DNA of 64,000 nt, from positions 1 to 64,000 of the forward strand of contig NZ_QQTO01000012.1 of NCBI RefSeq assembly GCF_003351345.1, read 5' to 3'. The position numbers and the translations under genes were made by a program. The notes beneath the pieces were generated by a model. The model saw nothing but the letters and a program-made list of their open reading frames with translations, had not been told where the DNA came from and searched no databases. Below, piece by piece: positions 17,612-27,067 of the stretch. Source of the stretch: Allobosea caraganae. GTDB lineage: Bacteria; Pseudomonadota; Alphaproteobacteria; Rhizobiales; Beijerinckiaceae. Position 1 is the first letter of the stretch. Each line of letters opens with the position of its first letter.

Positions 17612-19204
17612 CTAAGCCGTCGCGCCGGCCCGCACCAGCTTGTAGGTGATCGAGTCGACCAGCGCCTGGAACGAGGCGTCGATGATGTTGGGGCTGACGC
17701 CGACCGTGGTCCAGCGCGCGCCCGTCTCGTCGGCGGATTCGATCAGGACGCGCGTCACCGCGTCGGTGCCGCCCTGGAAGATGCGGACCTTGTAGTCCAC
17801 CAGTCTGAGCCCCTCGATCAGCGACTGGTAGCGGCCGAGATCCTTGCGCAGGGCGGTATCGAGCGCGTTGACCGGGCCGTTGCCCTCGGCGGCGGAGATC
17901 AGCTCCTCCTCGCCGACCTTCACCTTCACCGTCGCCTCCGAGAAGGTGACGAGCTCGCCATTGGCGTTGTAGCGGCGCTCGACGCTGACCTTGAAGCGCT
18001 CGACCGCGAAATACTCCGGCACCTCGCGCATGATGCGCTTGGCGAGCAGGAAGAAGGAGGCGTCGGCGCCCTCGAAGGCATAGCCCTGCGCCTCCTTGTC
18101 CTTGACCTCCTCCAGCACCCGGCCGAGCCGGGGGTCGTCGCGGCCGAGCGTGACGCCGATGCGCTCCAGCTCGGCGACGAGGTTCGACTTGCCGCCTTGG
18201 TCGGAGATCAGCACCTTGCGGGTGTTGCCGGTGGCTTCCGGCGCGACATGCTCGTAGGTGCGCGGGTCCTTCAGCACGGCCGAGGCGTGGATGCCGGCCT
18301 TGGTGGCGAAGGCGGAGGAGCCGACGAAGGGCGCGTGCACGTTCGGCGCCCGGTTCAGCATCTCGTCGAGCGCGCGCGAGACATGGCTGAGCTCGCCGAG
18401 CTGGTTCTCGTCGACGCCGAGCGAGAAGCGCTCGCGATACTTGTCCTTGAGCTTCAGGGCGCCGATCAGCGTGACGAGATTGGCGTTGCCGCAGCGCTCG
18501 CCGAGGCCGTTCAGCGTACCCTGGATCTGGCGCACGCCGGATTCGACCGCAGCCAGCGAATTGGCGACGGCGCAGCCGCAATCGTCATGGGCGTGGATGC
18601 CGAGATACTCGCCCGGTACCGTCCTGGTCACCTCGGCGACGATGGCGCCGACCTCGTCCGGCAAGCTGCCGCCATTGGTGTCGCAGAGCACGACCCAGCG
18701 CGCGCCGGCCTCATAGGCCGTGCGGGCACAGGCGAGCGCGTAGTCGGGATTGGCCTTGTAGCCATCGAAGAAATGCTCGCAATCGAGCATGACCTCGCGC
18801 CCGGCCGCCTTCGCGGCCTCGACGCTCTCGCGGATGCCGATGAGGTTCTCCTCCAGCGAGATCTCGAGCGCGACACGAACATGATAGTCCGAGCTCTTGG
18901 CGACGAAGACGATCGCATCGGCCTTCGCCTCCAGCAGCGCGGCGATGCCGGGATCGTTGGCCGCCGAGCGCCCGGCACGCTTGGTCATGCCGAAGGCGGC
19001 GAACTTGGCGTTCCGCGTCGGCTTCTCCGCGAAGAAGGCGGTGTCGAGCGGGTTGGCGCCGGGATAGCCGCCTTCGACATAATCGATGCCGAGCTTGTCG
19101 AGCATCGCCGCGACCGCGCGCTTGTCGTCGAGCGAGAAGTCGACGCCCGTGGTCTGGGCGCCGTCGCGCAGCGTCGTGTCGAACAGGTGGACGCGGGCGG
19201 TCAT
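17612..19204 (-). CDS. cimA: (R)-citramalate synthase
   Basis: The 530-residue enzyme belongs to the isopropylmalate/citramalate/homocitrate synthase family. The HMGL-like TIM barrel starts HLFDTTLRDGAQTTGV, with metal ligands in HAHDDCGCAVAN and the sequence GTLNGLGERCGNANL. A C-terminal allosteric domain follows, as in Leptospira CimA. It condenses pyruvate and acetyl-CoA to citramalate, giving a threonine-independent route to 2-oxobutyrate and isoleucine. Its ATG overlaps the stop of a 39-residue gene by ATGA. It is thus the last gene of the chain that begins at cysS. Confidence 0.92.
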   Translation of the reverse strand: MTARVHLFDTTLRDGAQTTGVDFSLDDKRAVAAMLDKLGIDYVEGGYPGANPLDTAFFAEKPTRNAKFAAFGMTKRAGRSAANDPGIAALLEAKADAIVFVAKSSDYHVRVALEISLEENLIGIRESVEAAKAAGREVMLDCEHFFDGYKANPDYALACARTAYEAGARWVVLCDTNGGSLPDEVGAIVAEVTRTVPGEYLGIHAHDDCGCAVANSLAAVESGVRQIQGTLNGLGERCGNANLVTLIGALKLKDKYRERFSLGVDENQLGELSHVSRALDEMLNRAPNVHAPFVGSSAFATKAGIHASAVLKDPRTYEHVAPEATGNTRKVLISDQGGKSNLVAELERIGVTLGRDDPRLGRVLEEVKDKEAQGYAFEGADASFFLLAKRIMREVPEYFAVERFKVSVERRYNANGELVTFSEATVKVKVGEEELISAAEGNGPVNALDTALRKDLGRYQSLIEGLRLVDYKVRIFQGGTDAVTRVLIESADETGARWTTVGVSPNIIDASFQALVDSITYKLVRAGATA

Positions 19205-19320
19205 CGCCGCGATCTCAGGCGATAGCGCAGCACCTTGGGCATGACCATGGCGAGCATGACGAGCTTCATGGCGATGGAGAGCGAACCGCGCTTGCGGATT
19301 TTTGCTTTTGGGGCGGTCAT
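19201..19320 (-). CDS. 39-aa basic membrane microprotein
   Basis: A tiny frame that starts and stops inside ATGA overlaps with both neighbours: the ATG at 19320 overlaps the stop of the PIN-like gene, and the stop overlaps the ATG of cimA. The product has a basic N-terminus (MTAPKAKIRKRGS), one hydrophobic helix (LSIAMKLVMLAMVMPKVL) and a basic C-terminus (YRLRSRR), so a single-span inner membrane peptide is likely. It resembles the small hydrophobic peptides of type I toxins, but an antisense RNA was not seen. It might simply couple cimA translation to the upstream genes. No family recognised. Confidence 0.6.
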   Translation of the reverse strand: MTAPKAKIRKRGSLSIAMKLVMLAMVMPKVLRYRLRSRR

Positions 19321-19937
19321 TCTTTTTCTTCTTTCAACAGGCTCGGCAGCCGTCGCAGATCGACGGGCGTTTCAGGGTCGATCTCACCGATCATGGCCGG
19401 CTTGAGATCGTAGATGTCGGCGATGGCTTCGAGGGCGGCGGGCGCATCGAGATTGACGCCCCAGGACGCGATCGTGCGGGCGAAGGCGCGGGTCGTCATC
19501 AGGGTGACGGGATAGTCGACTTCCAGAAATAAGTTCGGAACCTTGCGATCCTCGTAAAGCACGACTGCGGAGGAAGGCTCGTCCGGCCGCCAGAGATCAA
19601 CGAACTCGCGCAGCGCCAGCTCGCCGGAGTTGCGCAGGCCTGACTTGAGGCGAGCGTCCTCCTCGGGCGTGCGGGTGCGCGCCTTGAGTGAGCGAATGCC
19701 TTCGCCGATCACCGTGGGTACGCGCAGCAGCGCCTCGCCCTCGCTTTCGATCCAGGCGCGGATTTCGGGCGCGAAGGGCTTGGTCGCGTCGCCGACCAGT
19801 TCGTCCTCGACGCGATCGACCAACACGATGCGGCGGTTGAGCCGGCCGAGCATGCTCAGTAGACCAGCCGCCGCCAGGCGCAGCAGCGGACCCGCGTCGG
19901 CAATGACGATCGGCTCGCGGGAGGCGGGGGTCATCAT
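19317..19937 (-). CDS. PIN-like domain protein
   Basis: This 206-residue protein begins IVIADAGPLLRLAAAGLL, the typical first strand of a PIN nuclease with its metal-binding Asp14. The conserved middle acidic patch is GELALREFVD (Glu106, Glu111), and VVLYEDRK carries the third Asp (130), followed by TLMTTRAFARTI. PIN domains cut RNA in VapC toxins and related systems. It lies directly after the HEPN gene in an ATGA overlap, so it may be the third part of an RNA-targeting module. The C-terminal 50 residues after the PIN core are extra. The call rests on motif spacing, not a search. Confidence 0.65.
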   Translation of the reverse strand: MMTPASREPIVIADAGPLLRLAAAGLLSMLGRLNRRIVLVDRVEDELVGDATKPFAPEIRAWIESEGEALLRVPTVIGEGIRSLKARTRTPEEDARLKSGLRNSGELALREFVDLWRPDEPSSAVVLYEDRKVPNLFLEVDYPVTLMTTRAFARTIASWGVNLDAPAALEAIADIYDLKPAMIGEIDPETPVDLRRLPSLLKEEKE

Positions 19938-20323
19938 GGCGTTGTGCCCTTGTCCCGAGCGAGCGCGATGCAGGCGCCGACGAAATCAACGGCCTGCTTG
20001 ACCGCCAATTCTGCTTCGGAGCGTTCGTGTACGCCCTCGCCATAGTCCGCAAACAGCCGAAGCTGCTCCTCCCGGCCAATCAACCTTCCGATTTCCAAAG
20101 GCATGAGGCGAGGCTTGACGATCTGAAGATTGAACAGCCGGATCAGGCCGGCATGCGTCTTCACGTCTCGGGTGTCGATTCCGGCAACAATCTCCAACAC
20201 GCCGCGCGCAGCATCATAGCAAGCGTAGTAGGCACGATTGACCGCGCCATCGAGATCGCCAGTGCTCAGCAACAGCTCGGCCGAGCGCAAGGACTGCCCG
20301 GCCTTTTCGAGATGAGGCCTCAT
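19934..20323 (-). CDS. HEPN domain protein (toxin candidate)
   Basis: The 129-residue protein has the HEPN fold pattern: LEKAGQSLRSAELLLSTG, then AVNRAYYACYDAARGVLE, then the RNase motif R-x4-H read as RDVKTH (Arg52, His57). HEPN toxins cleave RNA. In the well-studied HepT-MntA pair the motif is RX4HXY and the Tyr is AMPylated by the MNT partner; here the residues after His are Ala-Gly, so that Tyr is absent. The ATG at 20323 overlaps the stop of the nucleotidyltransferase gene by ATGA. The frame extends upstream to 20407, but that part is a shadow. Confidence 0.85.
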   Translation of the reverse strand: MRPHLEKAGQSLRSAELLLSTGDLDGAVNRAYYACYDAARGVLEIVAGIDTRDVKTHAGLIRLFNLQIVKPRLMPLEIGRLIGREEQLRLFADYGEGVHERSEAELAVKQAVDFVGACIALARDKGTTP

Positions 20324-20699
20324 GCCCACATCTCCAACGGCTTCGCATCGCGCTTGGCCGCGACCAGCAAATCGGCAAACCGCCCGCCCGCGCCGCTCCA
20401 CTCCCATTCCGCGGAGGTGAATGGCCAGGGTTGAATCATGACGCCGGCATCGGTCAGCGCCTCGAAGCCGAGGTCGACCAGGCGCATCTTCTCGTCCAGC
20501 GCGGTGCCCTGAAAAGAGGTCAGCACGACGGCAATGTCGGCATCGCTGTCAGGTCGATGGTCACGCCGCGCCCGGCTGCCAAAGAGATAAACGCCGGCCA
20601 GCCGGCTGCCGTATTCGGCGGCGAGCAGGTTAAAATAGTGGGCGAGCGCCTTCGCAACCTCCACGTCGCTGGGAGGCGCGAGCAGGGTCGAGACATCGC

Positions 20700-20703
<4 letters not shown>
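20320..20703 (-). CDS. MNT-type minimal nucleotidyltransferase (antitoxin candidate)
   Basis: This 127-residue protein carries the polymerase-beta-like signature Gly42-Ser43 ([22 protein letters not shown]) with the DxD pair Asp54 and Asp56, so the fold of a minimal nucleotidyltransferase is likely. In MNT-HEPN systems this enzyme AMPylates the HEPN toxin and so silences it. The downstream gene here is a HEPN protein, joined by an ATGA overlap; upstream, its ATG overlaps the stop of cysS. The two make a candidate toxin-antitoxin pair embedded in the cysS-cimA transcript. Confidence 0.88.
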
Positions 20704-22229
<1,526 letters not shown>

Positions 22230-22539
22230 CGGAACGGTCCTGGCGAAAAGGCGGCGACGAGCAAATCCTGGCCGCTGGCCGGGGCGCTGTTGTCGGTTCG
22301 TGAGGACGATGACGTGAGCAGCCGGCCAGCAAAAGCTAGCGGCAAATCAAGCAAATCCGGAAAATGGCCCGCGTCATGGAGAAACTGATTGCCTGTGCGC
22401 GGGCTTTGCGTCAAGAGGGCGCCCCGATTTGCTGCGGCGCACCATCGCAAAAGCGCCATTCATTCAAATTTAACCGGGCGGAACCATCGTCACGATTCGA
22501 AGGTTCTTCAACCTGTCCGGCCACCAGGAAATCACGAGA
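22230..22539. other. divergent promoter region
   Basis: A 310-base gap between cysS (left) and a secreted-protein gene (right) must hold both promoters. The left part is GC-rich with repeated GGCCGG runs. The right part near 22455-22520 is AT-richer (ATTCATTCAAATTTAACCGG). No riboswitch or clear operator was seen. Confidence 0.5.
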
Positions 22540-22872
22540 ATGCGCCGCGCCATCGCTTTGATCGGCCTGTTCGGAATCATCGGCGCGGGCCTGTCGCTCG
22601 CCGTGCTGCCGCCAAGCAAGACGGTCGCCGCCCCGAACGCGAACCGCACCTTCCTGATCCCGGCCAGCGACGGCTATGGCGTGGCCGATTGCCTGTCCAC
22701 GAAGGCATCCGAATGCGGCAAGATCGTCGCGGATGCCTGGTGCGAGTCGCAGGGCTTCGCCAAGTCGGTCGCCTTCGGCACCGCCGCGCGCGAGGATTTT
22801 ACAGGCACCGTGACGAAGCAGGCCCAGGTCGATCCGGCAGAGCAGCCGCTGACGATCACCTGCGGCGAGTGA
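22540..22872 (+). CDS. secreted hypothetical protein (110 aa)
   Basis: The protein starts with a signal peptide (MRRAIALIGLFGIIGAGLSL, cleavage after VAA). The mature domain of about 78 residues contains four or five cysteines (VADCLS, SECGKI, AWCESQGF, TITCGE), probably forming disulfides in the periplasm. The stretch AWCESQGFAKSVAFG recalls small rhizobial exported proteins of unknown function. No family recognised. It converges on the creA-like gene with only 9 bases between the stops. Confidence 0.75.
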   Translation: MRRAIALIGLFGIIGAGLSLAVLPPSKTVAAPNANRTFLIPASDGYGVADCLSTKASECGKIVADAWCESQGFAKSVAFGTAAREDFTGTVTKQAQVDPAEQPLTITCGE

Positions 22873-22881
22873 TCTCGCCCC

Positions 22882-23409
22882 TCACCTTAGCCAGTCCGAG
22901 CATTTCGGCGTCTCGCCGTTTCCGCCCCAGGGCATGACCGGGACGGTCGAGGTCGAGTTCTGCGGCGAGCCGTCGATCAGCTTGTCGGAATAGACGAGAT
23001 AGACCAGCACGTTGCGCTTGGCGTCGCAGCCACGCACGATCTGCATCTTCTTCCAGATCAGCGAGCGGCGCTCGCGGAAGACGACGTCGCCCTGCTCGAA
23101 CTTCTCCTTGAACTTGATCGGGCCGATCTGGCGGCAGGCGAGCGAGATCTCCGAGACCTCCTCGGCAACGCCGAACATGCCGGAGACGCCGCCCTTCTCG
23201 GGCACGGTGTAATGGCAGGCGACGCCCTCGACCAGGGGGTCGTCGACGCCGTAGACGGCGAGCTTGTCGTCCGGGGTCAGCATCTTCCAGACGGTCGATT
23301 TCTTGAAGATCAGGTCCTCCTGCGCCGCAGCCGGCGTCGCCAGGCCGATGCAGGCCGCGACCGCCGCCAAGGCCAGGGCGCGAATGAAGTTGGTGTCATG
23401 GACGCGCAT
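22882..23409 (-). CDS. creA: CreA family protein
   Basis: This 175-residue protein has a signal peptide (IRALALAAVAACIGLAT, cleavage after AAA) and the CreA family body: DLIFKKSTVWKML, DPLVEGVACHYT, SEISLACRQIGPI, FRERRSLIWKKMQIVR and VLVYLVYSDKLIDGSPQNS. CreA proteins are periplasmic and of unclear function, widespread in Proteobacteria. The C-terminus carries the usual VMPWGG block. It is monocistronic and divergent from an acetyltransferase. Confidence 0.9.
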   Translation of the reverse strand: MRVHDTNFIRALALAAVAACIGLATPAAAQEDLIFKKSTVWKMLTPDDKLAVYGVDDPLVEGVACHYTVPEKGGVSGMFGVAEEVSEISLACRQIGPIKFKEKFEQGDVVFRERRSLIWKKMQIVRGCDAKRNVLVYLVYSDKLIDGSPQNSTSTVPVMPWGGNGETPKCSDWLR

Positions 23410-23501
23410 TCAGAGATCTCCCGACTTTTCCAGTCCGCCGCGGCCGGATATGGGCTCTCACGCCACGTCGCGCCAGAGCCAACGAGCCGGAGCCTAGCAA
23501 G

Positions 23502-24080
23502 ATGCAGCCGACGATACAGCCGGTGCTGGAGACCGAGCGCCTGATTCTGCGACCGCGAACTGTGGCCGATCTGGAGCCCACCGCCGCGATGAATGCCGAT
23601 CCGGAGGTGATGCGCTTCATCGCGCCGGTCGGAGACCCGATGATGGGGGTGGCGGGGCTGGCGGAGCGCAGCTTCAGCCATGTCGCGCAGGGGCTCGGCT
23701 ACTGGAGCGTCGGCCGGCGCGACGGCAGCGACGATTTCCTCGGCTATGTCGGGCTGCTTCCCCAGCGGGACGGGCGCAGGGAGGTCGAACTGAGCTATCG
23801 CTTCGAACGGCGGCACTGGGGTCGGGGATATGCCTTCGAGGCCGTTCGGTCGCTGCTCGGCCATGCGTTCGGCGGGCTCGCCCTGCCGGAGATCGTGATC
23901 CTGACGCATCCGCTCAATGGTGCGTCGCTGCGGCTGGCCGCGCGGCTCGGCTTCGGCCGGGAGGTGGACAGGCCCTCCTGGATGATGGGCGATCCGCAAT
24001 TCTCTTGCGCGTTCTGCCGCCTGACGCAGGCGGCCTGGACGGCCCGCTCAGCCGCAAGCGCCGGAGCCCGCTCCGACTAA
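23502..24080 (+). CDS. GNAT family N-acetyltransferase (RimJ/RimL type)
   Basis: This 192-residue protein begins with the RimJ-like pattern LETERLILRPRTVADLEP, then AMNADPEVMRFI, EVELSYRFERRHWGRGYAFEAV (the acetyl-CoA loop is RHWGRGYA) and NGASLRLAARLGF. It should acetylate an amino group on a peptide, antibiotic or small molecule; the substrate is unknown. The stop is followed directly by repeat copy 2. The ATG at 23502 follows a 90-base gap with the creA-like gene. Confidence 0.88.
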   Translation: MQPTIQPVLETERLILRPRTVADLEPTAAMNADPEVMRFIAPVGDPMMGVAGLAERSFSHVAQGLGYWSVGRRDGSDDFLGYVGLLPQRDGRREVELSYRFERRHWGRGYAFEAVRSLLGHAFGGLALPEIVILTHPLNGASLRLAARLGFGREVDRPSWMMGDPQFSCAFCRLTQAAWTARSAASAGARSD

Positions 24081-24214
24081 GCGGCAACCTCTCCGCGTCA
24101 TCCCGGACAAGCCGCGTTTGCGGCGCAGCTCCGGGATCCATCGTAGGGAACTGCGCTCTACGATGGATCCCGGAGCTCCGCTGCGCTCCGTCCGGGATGA
24201 CGGCGCTTGATTCG
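24081..24214. repeat. 130-bp dispersed palindromic repeat, copy 2
   Basis: The same outer and inner inverted repeats as at 9336-9475 are present with only a few changes, mostly in the centre between the CATCGTA and TACGATG arms. It begins right after the stop of the acetyltransferase gene and ends just before the stop of the LprI-like gene, which converges. Confidence 0.9.
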
Positions 24215-24235
24215 GGTAGGTCACAGCCGCGAGCG

Positions 24236-24634
24236 CTAATTCTGCTTGAAGAAGGCGCCATAGGCTTCCAGCGTCGAGATGCGCTCGGCTATCAGCGAGG
24301 CGAGGCAATTCGGGTAATGCAGCGCCTGCCCTTCCCGGCCCCAATCGCCATTGGCGTAGAAGCGGCAGGATTTCTCCTTGAAGGCGATCCAGGCGCGCTG
24401 CTCTTCGAGGAGATCGGCCTTGGTCGCGTCAGGCAGCCCGTCGTTGATACGCTTCCAGACGGCGTTGAGCTTCTCGTCCTCGCGTTTCAGCCATTCCGAG
24501 CCGCAGGCGCCCCAGGCGGTATTGGTACCGTCGGAATCGTCGATGCATTTGTCGTAGATGTCGTCGGCTGCAGCGGGGCCGGCCGAGGCCAGAAGCAGGC
24601 CACCCAGCAAGATCAAGGCAGCCAAGCGCTTCAC
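24236..24634 (-). CDS. LprI/DUF1311 family periplasmic protein
   Basis: The 132-residue protein has a signal peptide (LAALILLGGLLLASAGPAAA) and a mature LprI-type domain. Four cysteines (YDKCIDD, WGACGSEW, SCRFYANG, PNCLASL) surround LNAVWKRINDGL and LLEEQRAWIAFKEKSC, the hallmark of DUF1311. The M. tuberculosis member LprI inhibits lysozyme. The stop of the next gene upstream (24637) lies 2 bases before this start, so the two form an operon. Confidence 0.85.
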   Translation of the reverse strand: MKRLAALILLGGLLLASAGPAAADDIYDKCIDDSDGTNTAWGACGSEWLKREDEKLNAVWKRINDGLPDATKADLLEEQRAWIAFKEKSCRFYANGDWGREGQALHYPNCLASLIAERISTLEAYGAFFKQN

Positions 24635-24636
24635 GG

Positions 24637-25170
24637 CTAGGCCGCTAACGGCCTGAAGACGAGATAGACCGCCGCGAGCGCGCCGACGATTCCGAGCGCG
24701 AAGAGCACGAGCTTGAACTGCGTGAACCTGCTGGCCGTGGCGACATCGCCGGCTTCGACCTTGGGGTATTTGTCAAGCAGCCTGGCGATGGCGAAATTCT
24801 CGACGAGATCGCAGAGCCCGCCGAGCAGCCAGCCACCGCCGCACAGCAGCGCTATCCACAAGGTGTAGCCGCGCATCGAGACGCCGGCGATGATGAGCGC
24901 GCCGACGATCGCGTAGACCAGCGCGAAGGCCATGTCGGCCGGCAGCACCTTGCTGCGATATTTCGCGCGGCGCTCGTCGCCATAGGCGGCGAAGAGCTTG
25001 TCGACATCGGCGGCGTTGAAGCCGTTCCAGTCGCTCTCCAGCATGCGCGCCACGCCCTGGCGGCTGGCCCAGAGGCCGGTGAGCCAGAAGAGCAGCATCA
25101 CCAGGACCGGCCCCCAGACGAAGAAGGCGAGCGGGATCGTGGTGGAATAGAGCGGGACGGGCTCGATCAT
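24637..25170 (-). CDS. four-helix membrane protein, unknown function
   Basis: The 177-residue protein has four predicted membrane helices (FFVWGPVLVMLLFWLTGLW, MAFALVYAIVGALIIAGV, YTLWIALLCGGGWLLGGL and the last around LVLFALGIVGALAAVYLV). A cytoplasmic loop between helices 1 and 2 carries a conserved-looking DKLFAAYGDERRAKYR. No known family is evident. It is the first gene of a pair with the LprI-like gene, with 2 bases between them. Confidence 0.75.
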   Translation of the reverse strand: MIEPVPLYSTTIPLAFFVWGPVLVMLLFWLTGLWASRQGVARMLESDWNGFNAADVDKLFAAYGDERRAKYRSKVLPADMAFALVYAIVGALIIAGVSMRGYTLWIALLCGGGWLLGGLCDLVENFAIARLLDKYPKVEAGDVATASRFTQFKLVLFALGIVGALAAVYLVFRPLAA

Positions 25171-25203
25171 CTGCAGGAGGCTCCGGCGGCAGGCGGCGCC
25201 AGA

Positions 25204-25329
25204 CTAGCTTGCCTCGCGCGTCAGAGCCAAGGCCTGACGCAGAATCTCCACATCGCCGACCTGATTGGCAGAGATCAGGACGAGCCCGGCGTCGAAGGCG
25301 GCGCCCTGCGCCTCGGGCGGAGAGGCCGG
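25204..25329 (-). other. coding-like tail after the DinB gene
   Basis: Directly after the TGA of the DinB gene the same frame stays open for 41 codons. It reads PASPPEAQGAAFDAGLVL, then ISANQVGDVEILRQALAL, to a TAG at 25204. The residue pattern looks like real protein. It may be the leftover 3' end of another gene, or an extension cut off by a recent stop. No family recognised. Confidence 0.3.
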
Positions 25330-25884
25330 TCAGCGAATTGCCTCCGGCCCCTCGATCCCGAGCGCAGCCAGCTCCGCCTCGCGACGCGAGGCGTCGAAGA
25401 CGAGGAAATACTCGTCGAGTTGCGGCGGCGGCACCCTGGTTCCGGCCAGCATCGCATGCGCCTGACCGCGATGGTGAATCTGGTGCTGGAAGAGGTGAGC
25501 CAGCAGATCGTCGACCCGCTCCGGCACCTTGCCTTCGTCGCCGCGGTCGGTCTCGACCAGACGCGGCAGCGACAGCTCACTCTGTGCATCGCAGAAGGTG
25601 ACGAGGCGGCGGTCGGCGGCGAGTTGGGCACTTCGCAACGGCTCCGCCGCCAGCGGCACGAAGCTGTCGAAGATCGCCAAGCCGATGCCGCCCTCTTCGA
25701 GCATGTCGAGATAATAGAGGTCGACCGATAGGCTGTGGTTCAGCGTCTCGAAGAGCGAGGGGAAGAAACTGGTGCGCGCCGCCTTGAACTCGGCGTCGCT
25801 GAGCTCGGCGCAGGCGCGCAGCAGGCGGTCGTTGGACCAGGCGTTGTTGCGGGCCGCCTTGCGGACGTGAAGCGCCGCCGCCAT
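25330..25884 (-). CDS. DinB family protein
   Basis: From the ATG at 25884 (MAAALHVRKAARNNAWSN) this is a 184-residue four-helix-bundle protein of the DinB/YfiT type. Metal-binding histidines are seen in TLNHSLSVDLYYLD and HLFQHQIHHRGQAHAML. DinB-like proteins are often thiol transferases using bacillithiol, mycothiol or glutathione. A 9-residue extension upstream is open but has no ribosome site. After its TGA the frame continues open for 41 codons. Confidence 0.88.
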   Translation of the reverse strand: MAAALHVRKAARNNAWSNDRLLRACAELSDAEFKAARTSFFPSLFETLNHSLSVDLYYLDMLEEGGIGLAIFDSFVPLAAEPLRSAQLAADRRLVTFCDAQSELSLPRLVETDRGDEGKVPERVDDLLAHLFQHQIHHRGQAHAMLAGTRVPPPQLDEYFLVFDASRREAELAALGIEGPEAIR

Positions 25885-25991
25885 CGCCCTACCCCCTTGA
25901 GCTCGGCCCACATCCGGCGGTCGCGCTCGTCGGTCCGGATGCGGGGATGCTCGAACCGCCGAGATCGGCGCCGGAGGGGAAGGCGGGCTTC

Positions 25992-27005
25992 TCAGTCGAC
26001 ATGGGGCAGCACGTCCTGCTCGATGGCGCCGAAGATCGAACGGCCCTCGGCATCCTTCATCTCGATGCGCACGGTATCGCCGAAACGCAGGAAGGGCGTG
26101 ACGGGTCCACCGCTGCGAATGGTCTCGACCATGCGCTGCTCGGCGATGCAGGCATAGCCGAGCCCACCCTCAGCCACAGGCTTGCCCGGCCCGCCATCGG
26201 CGTCGCGGTTGGAGACCGTGCCGGAGCCGATGATCGTGCCGGCCGAGAGCGGGCGGGTGCTTGCGGCGTGGGCGATCAGCGTGCCGAAATCGAAGGTCAT
26301 GTCGATGCCGGCATCGGGCCCACCGAAGGGCTGGCCGTTGAGCTGCGAGAGCACGGCGCCGCTGAGCCTGCCGCCCTGCCAAGAGGCCCCAAGCTCATCC
26401 GGCGTGACAGCGACCGGCGAGAAGGCCGACGAGGGCTTTGATTGAACGAAACCAAAGCCCTTCGGCAATTCCCTCGCAATCAGAGTCCGCAAGCTCACGT
26501 CGTTTGCGAGCATGACGAGGCGGATATGGGACAACGCCGCGTCGGCGCCCACGCCCATCGGCACGTCGCCGGTCACGACCGCGACCTCGGCCTCGAAGTC
26601 GATGCCGTCCTCCTCGTTCCGGGCGCGAATCGGCTGGCGCGGGCCGAGGGAGGAATCCGAGCCACCCTGGTACATCAGCGGGTCGGTCCAGAAGCCCTCG
26701 GGCATCTCGGCGCCGCGCGCCTGCCTGACGAGCGCGACGTGATTCACATAAGCGGAGGCATCGAGCCACTGGAAGGCGCGCGGCAGGGGCGAGGCGCAGT
26801 CATGCTCGTGGAAGCGGAAGGACGGCACCGAGCCATGCTCCAGGCCCTCGGCGAGGTCGGCAAGGCGTGGCGCGTGGCGCTCCCAATCGTCGAGCGCCGC
26901 CTGCAAGGTGGCGACGACGGGGAAGGCGTCGGTGGCGCGCGTCAGGTCCCTGGAGACCACGACAAGCCGGCCATCCCGACCATGCATGAGCGAAGCGAGT
27001 TTCAT
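25992..27005 (-). CDS. fumarylacetoacetate hydrolase family protein
   Basis: The 337-residue protein has an FAH fold. The start MKLASLMHGRDGRLVVVSRD is followed by PRQPIRARNEEDGIDFEAEVAVV with the metal-binding Glu pair, VMLANDVSLRT, the Lys in GFVQSKPSSAF, and FDFGTLIAHAASTRPLSAGTIIGSGTVSNRD. Members cleave C-C bonds of acylpyruvates or fumarylacetoacetate. It could act after homogentisate dioxygenase and an isomerase, and hmgA lies 2 kb away, but an isomerase was not seen. It is divergent from the TRAP binding protein gene, with a 62-base gap. Confidence 0.88.
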   Translation of the reverse strand: MKLASLMHGRDGRLVVVSRDLTRATDAFPVVATLQAALDDWERHAPRLADLAEGLEHGSVPSFRFHEHDCASPLPRAFQWLDASAYVNHVALVRQARGAEMPEGFWTDPLMYQGGSDSSLGPRQPIRARNEEDGIDFEAEVAVVTGDVPMGVGADAALSHIRLVMLANDVSLRTLIARELPKGFGFVQSKPSSAFSPVAVTPDELGASWQGGRLSGAVLSQLNGQPFGGPDAGIDMTFDFGTLIAHAASTRPLSAGTIIGSGTVSNRDADGGPGKPVAEGGLGYACIAEQRMVETIRSGGPVTPFLRFGDTVRIEMKDAEGRSIFGAIEQDVLPHVD

Positions 27006-27067
27006 CTCTTTTCATTCCTCGTCGTACGCGTAACAAAGGCCGCAACAACCTTGCGGGAGGAGAGCAT

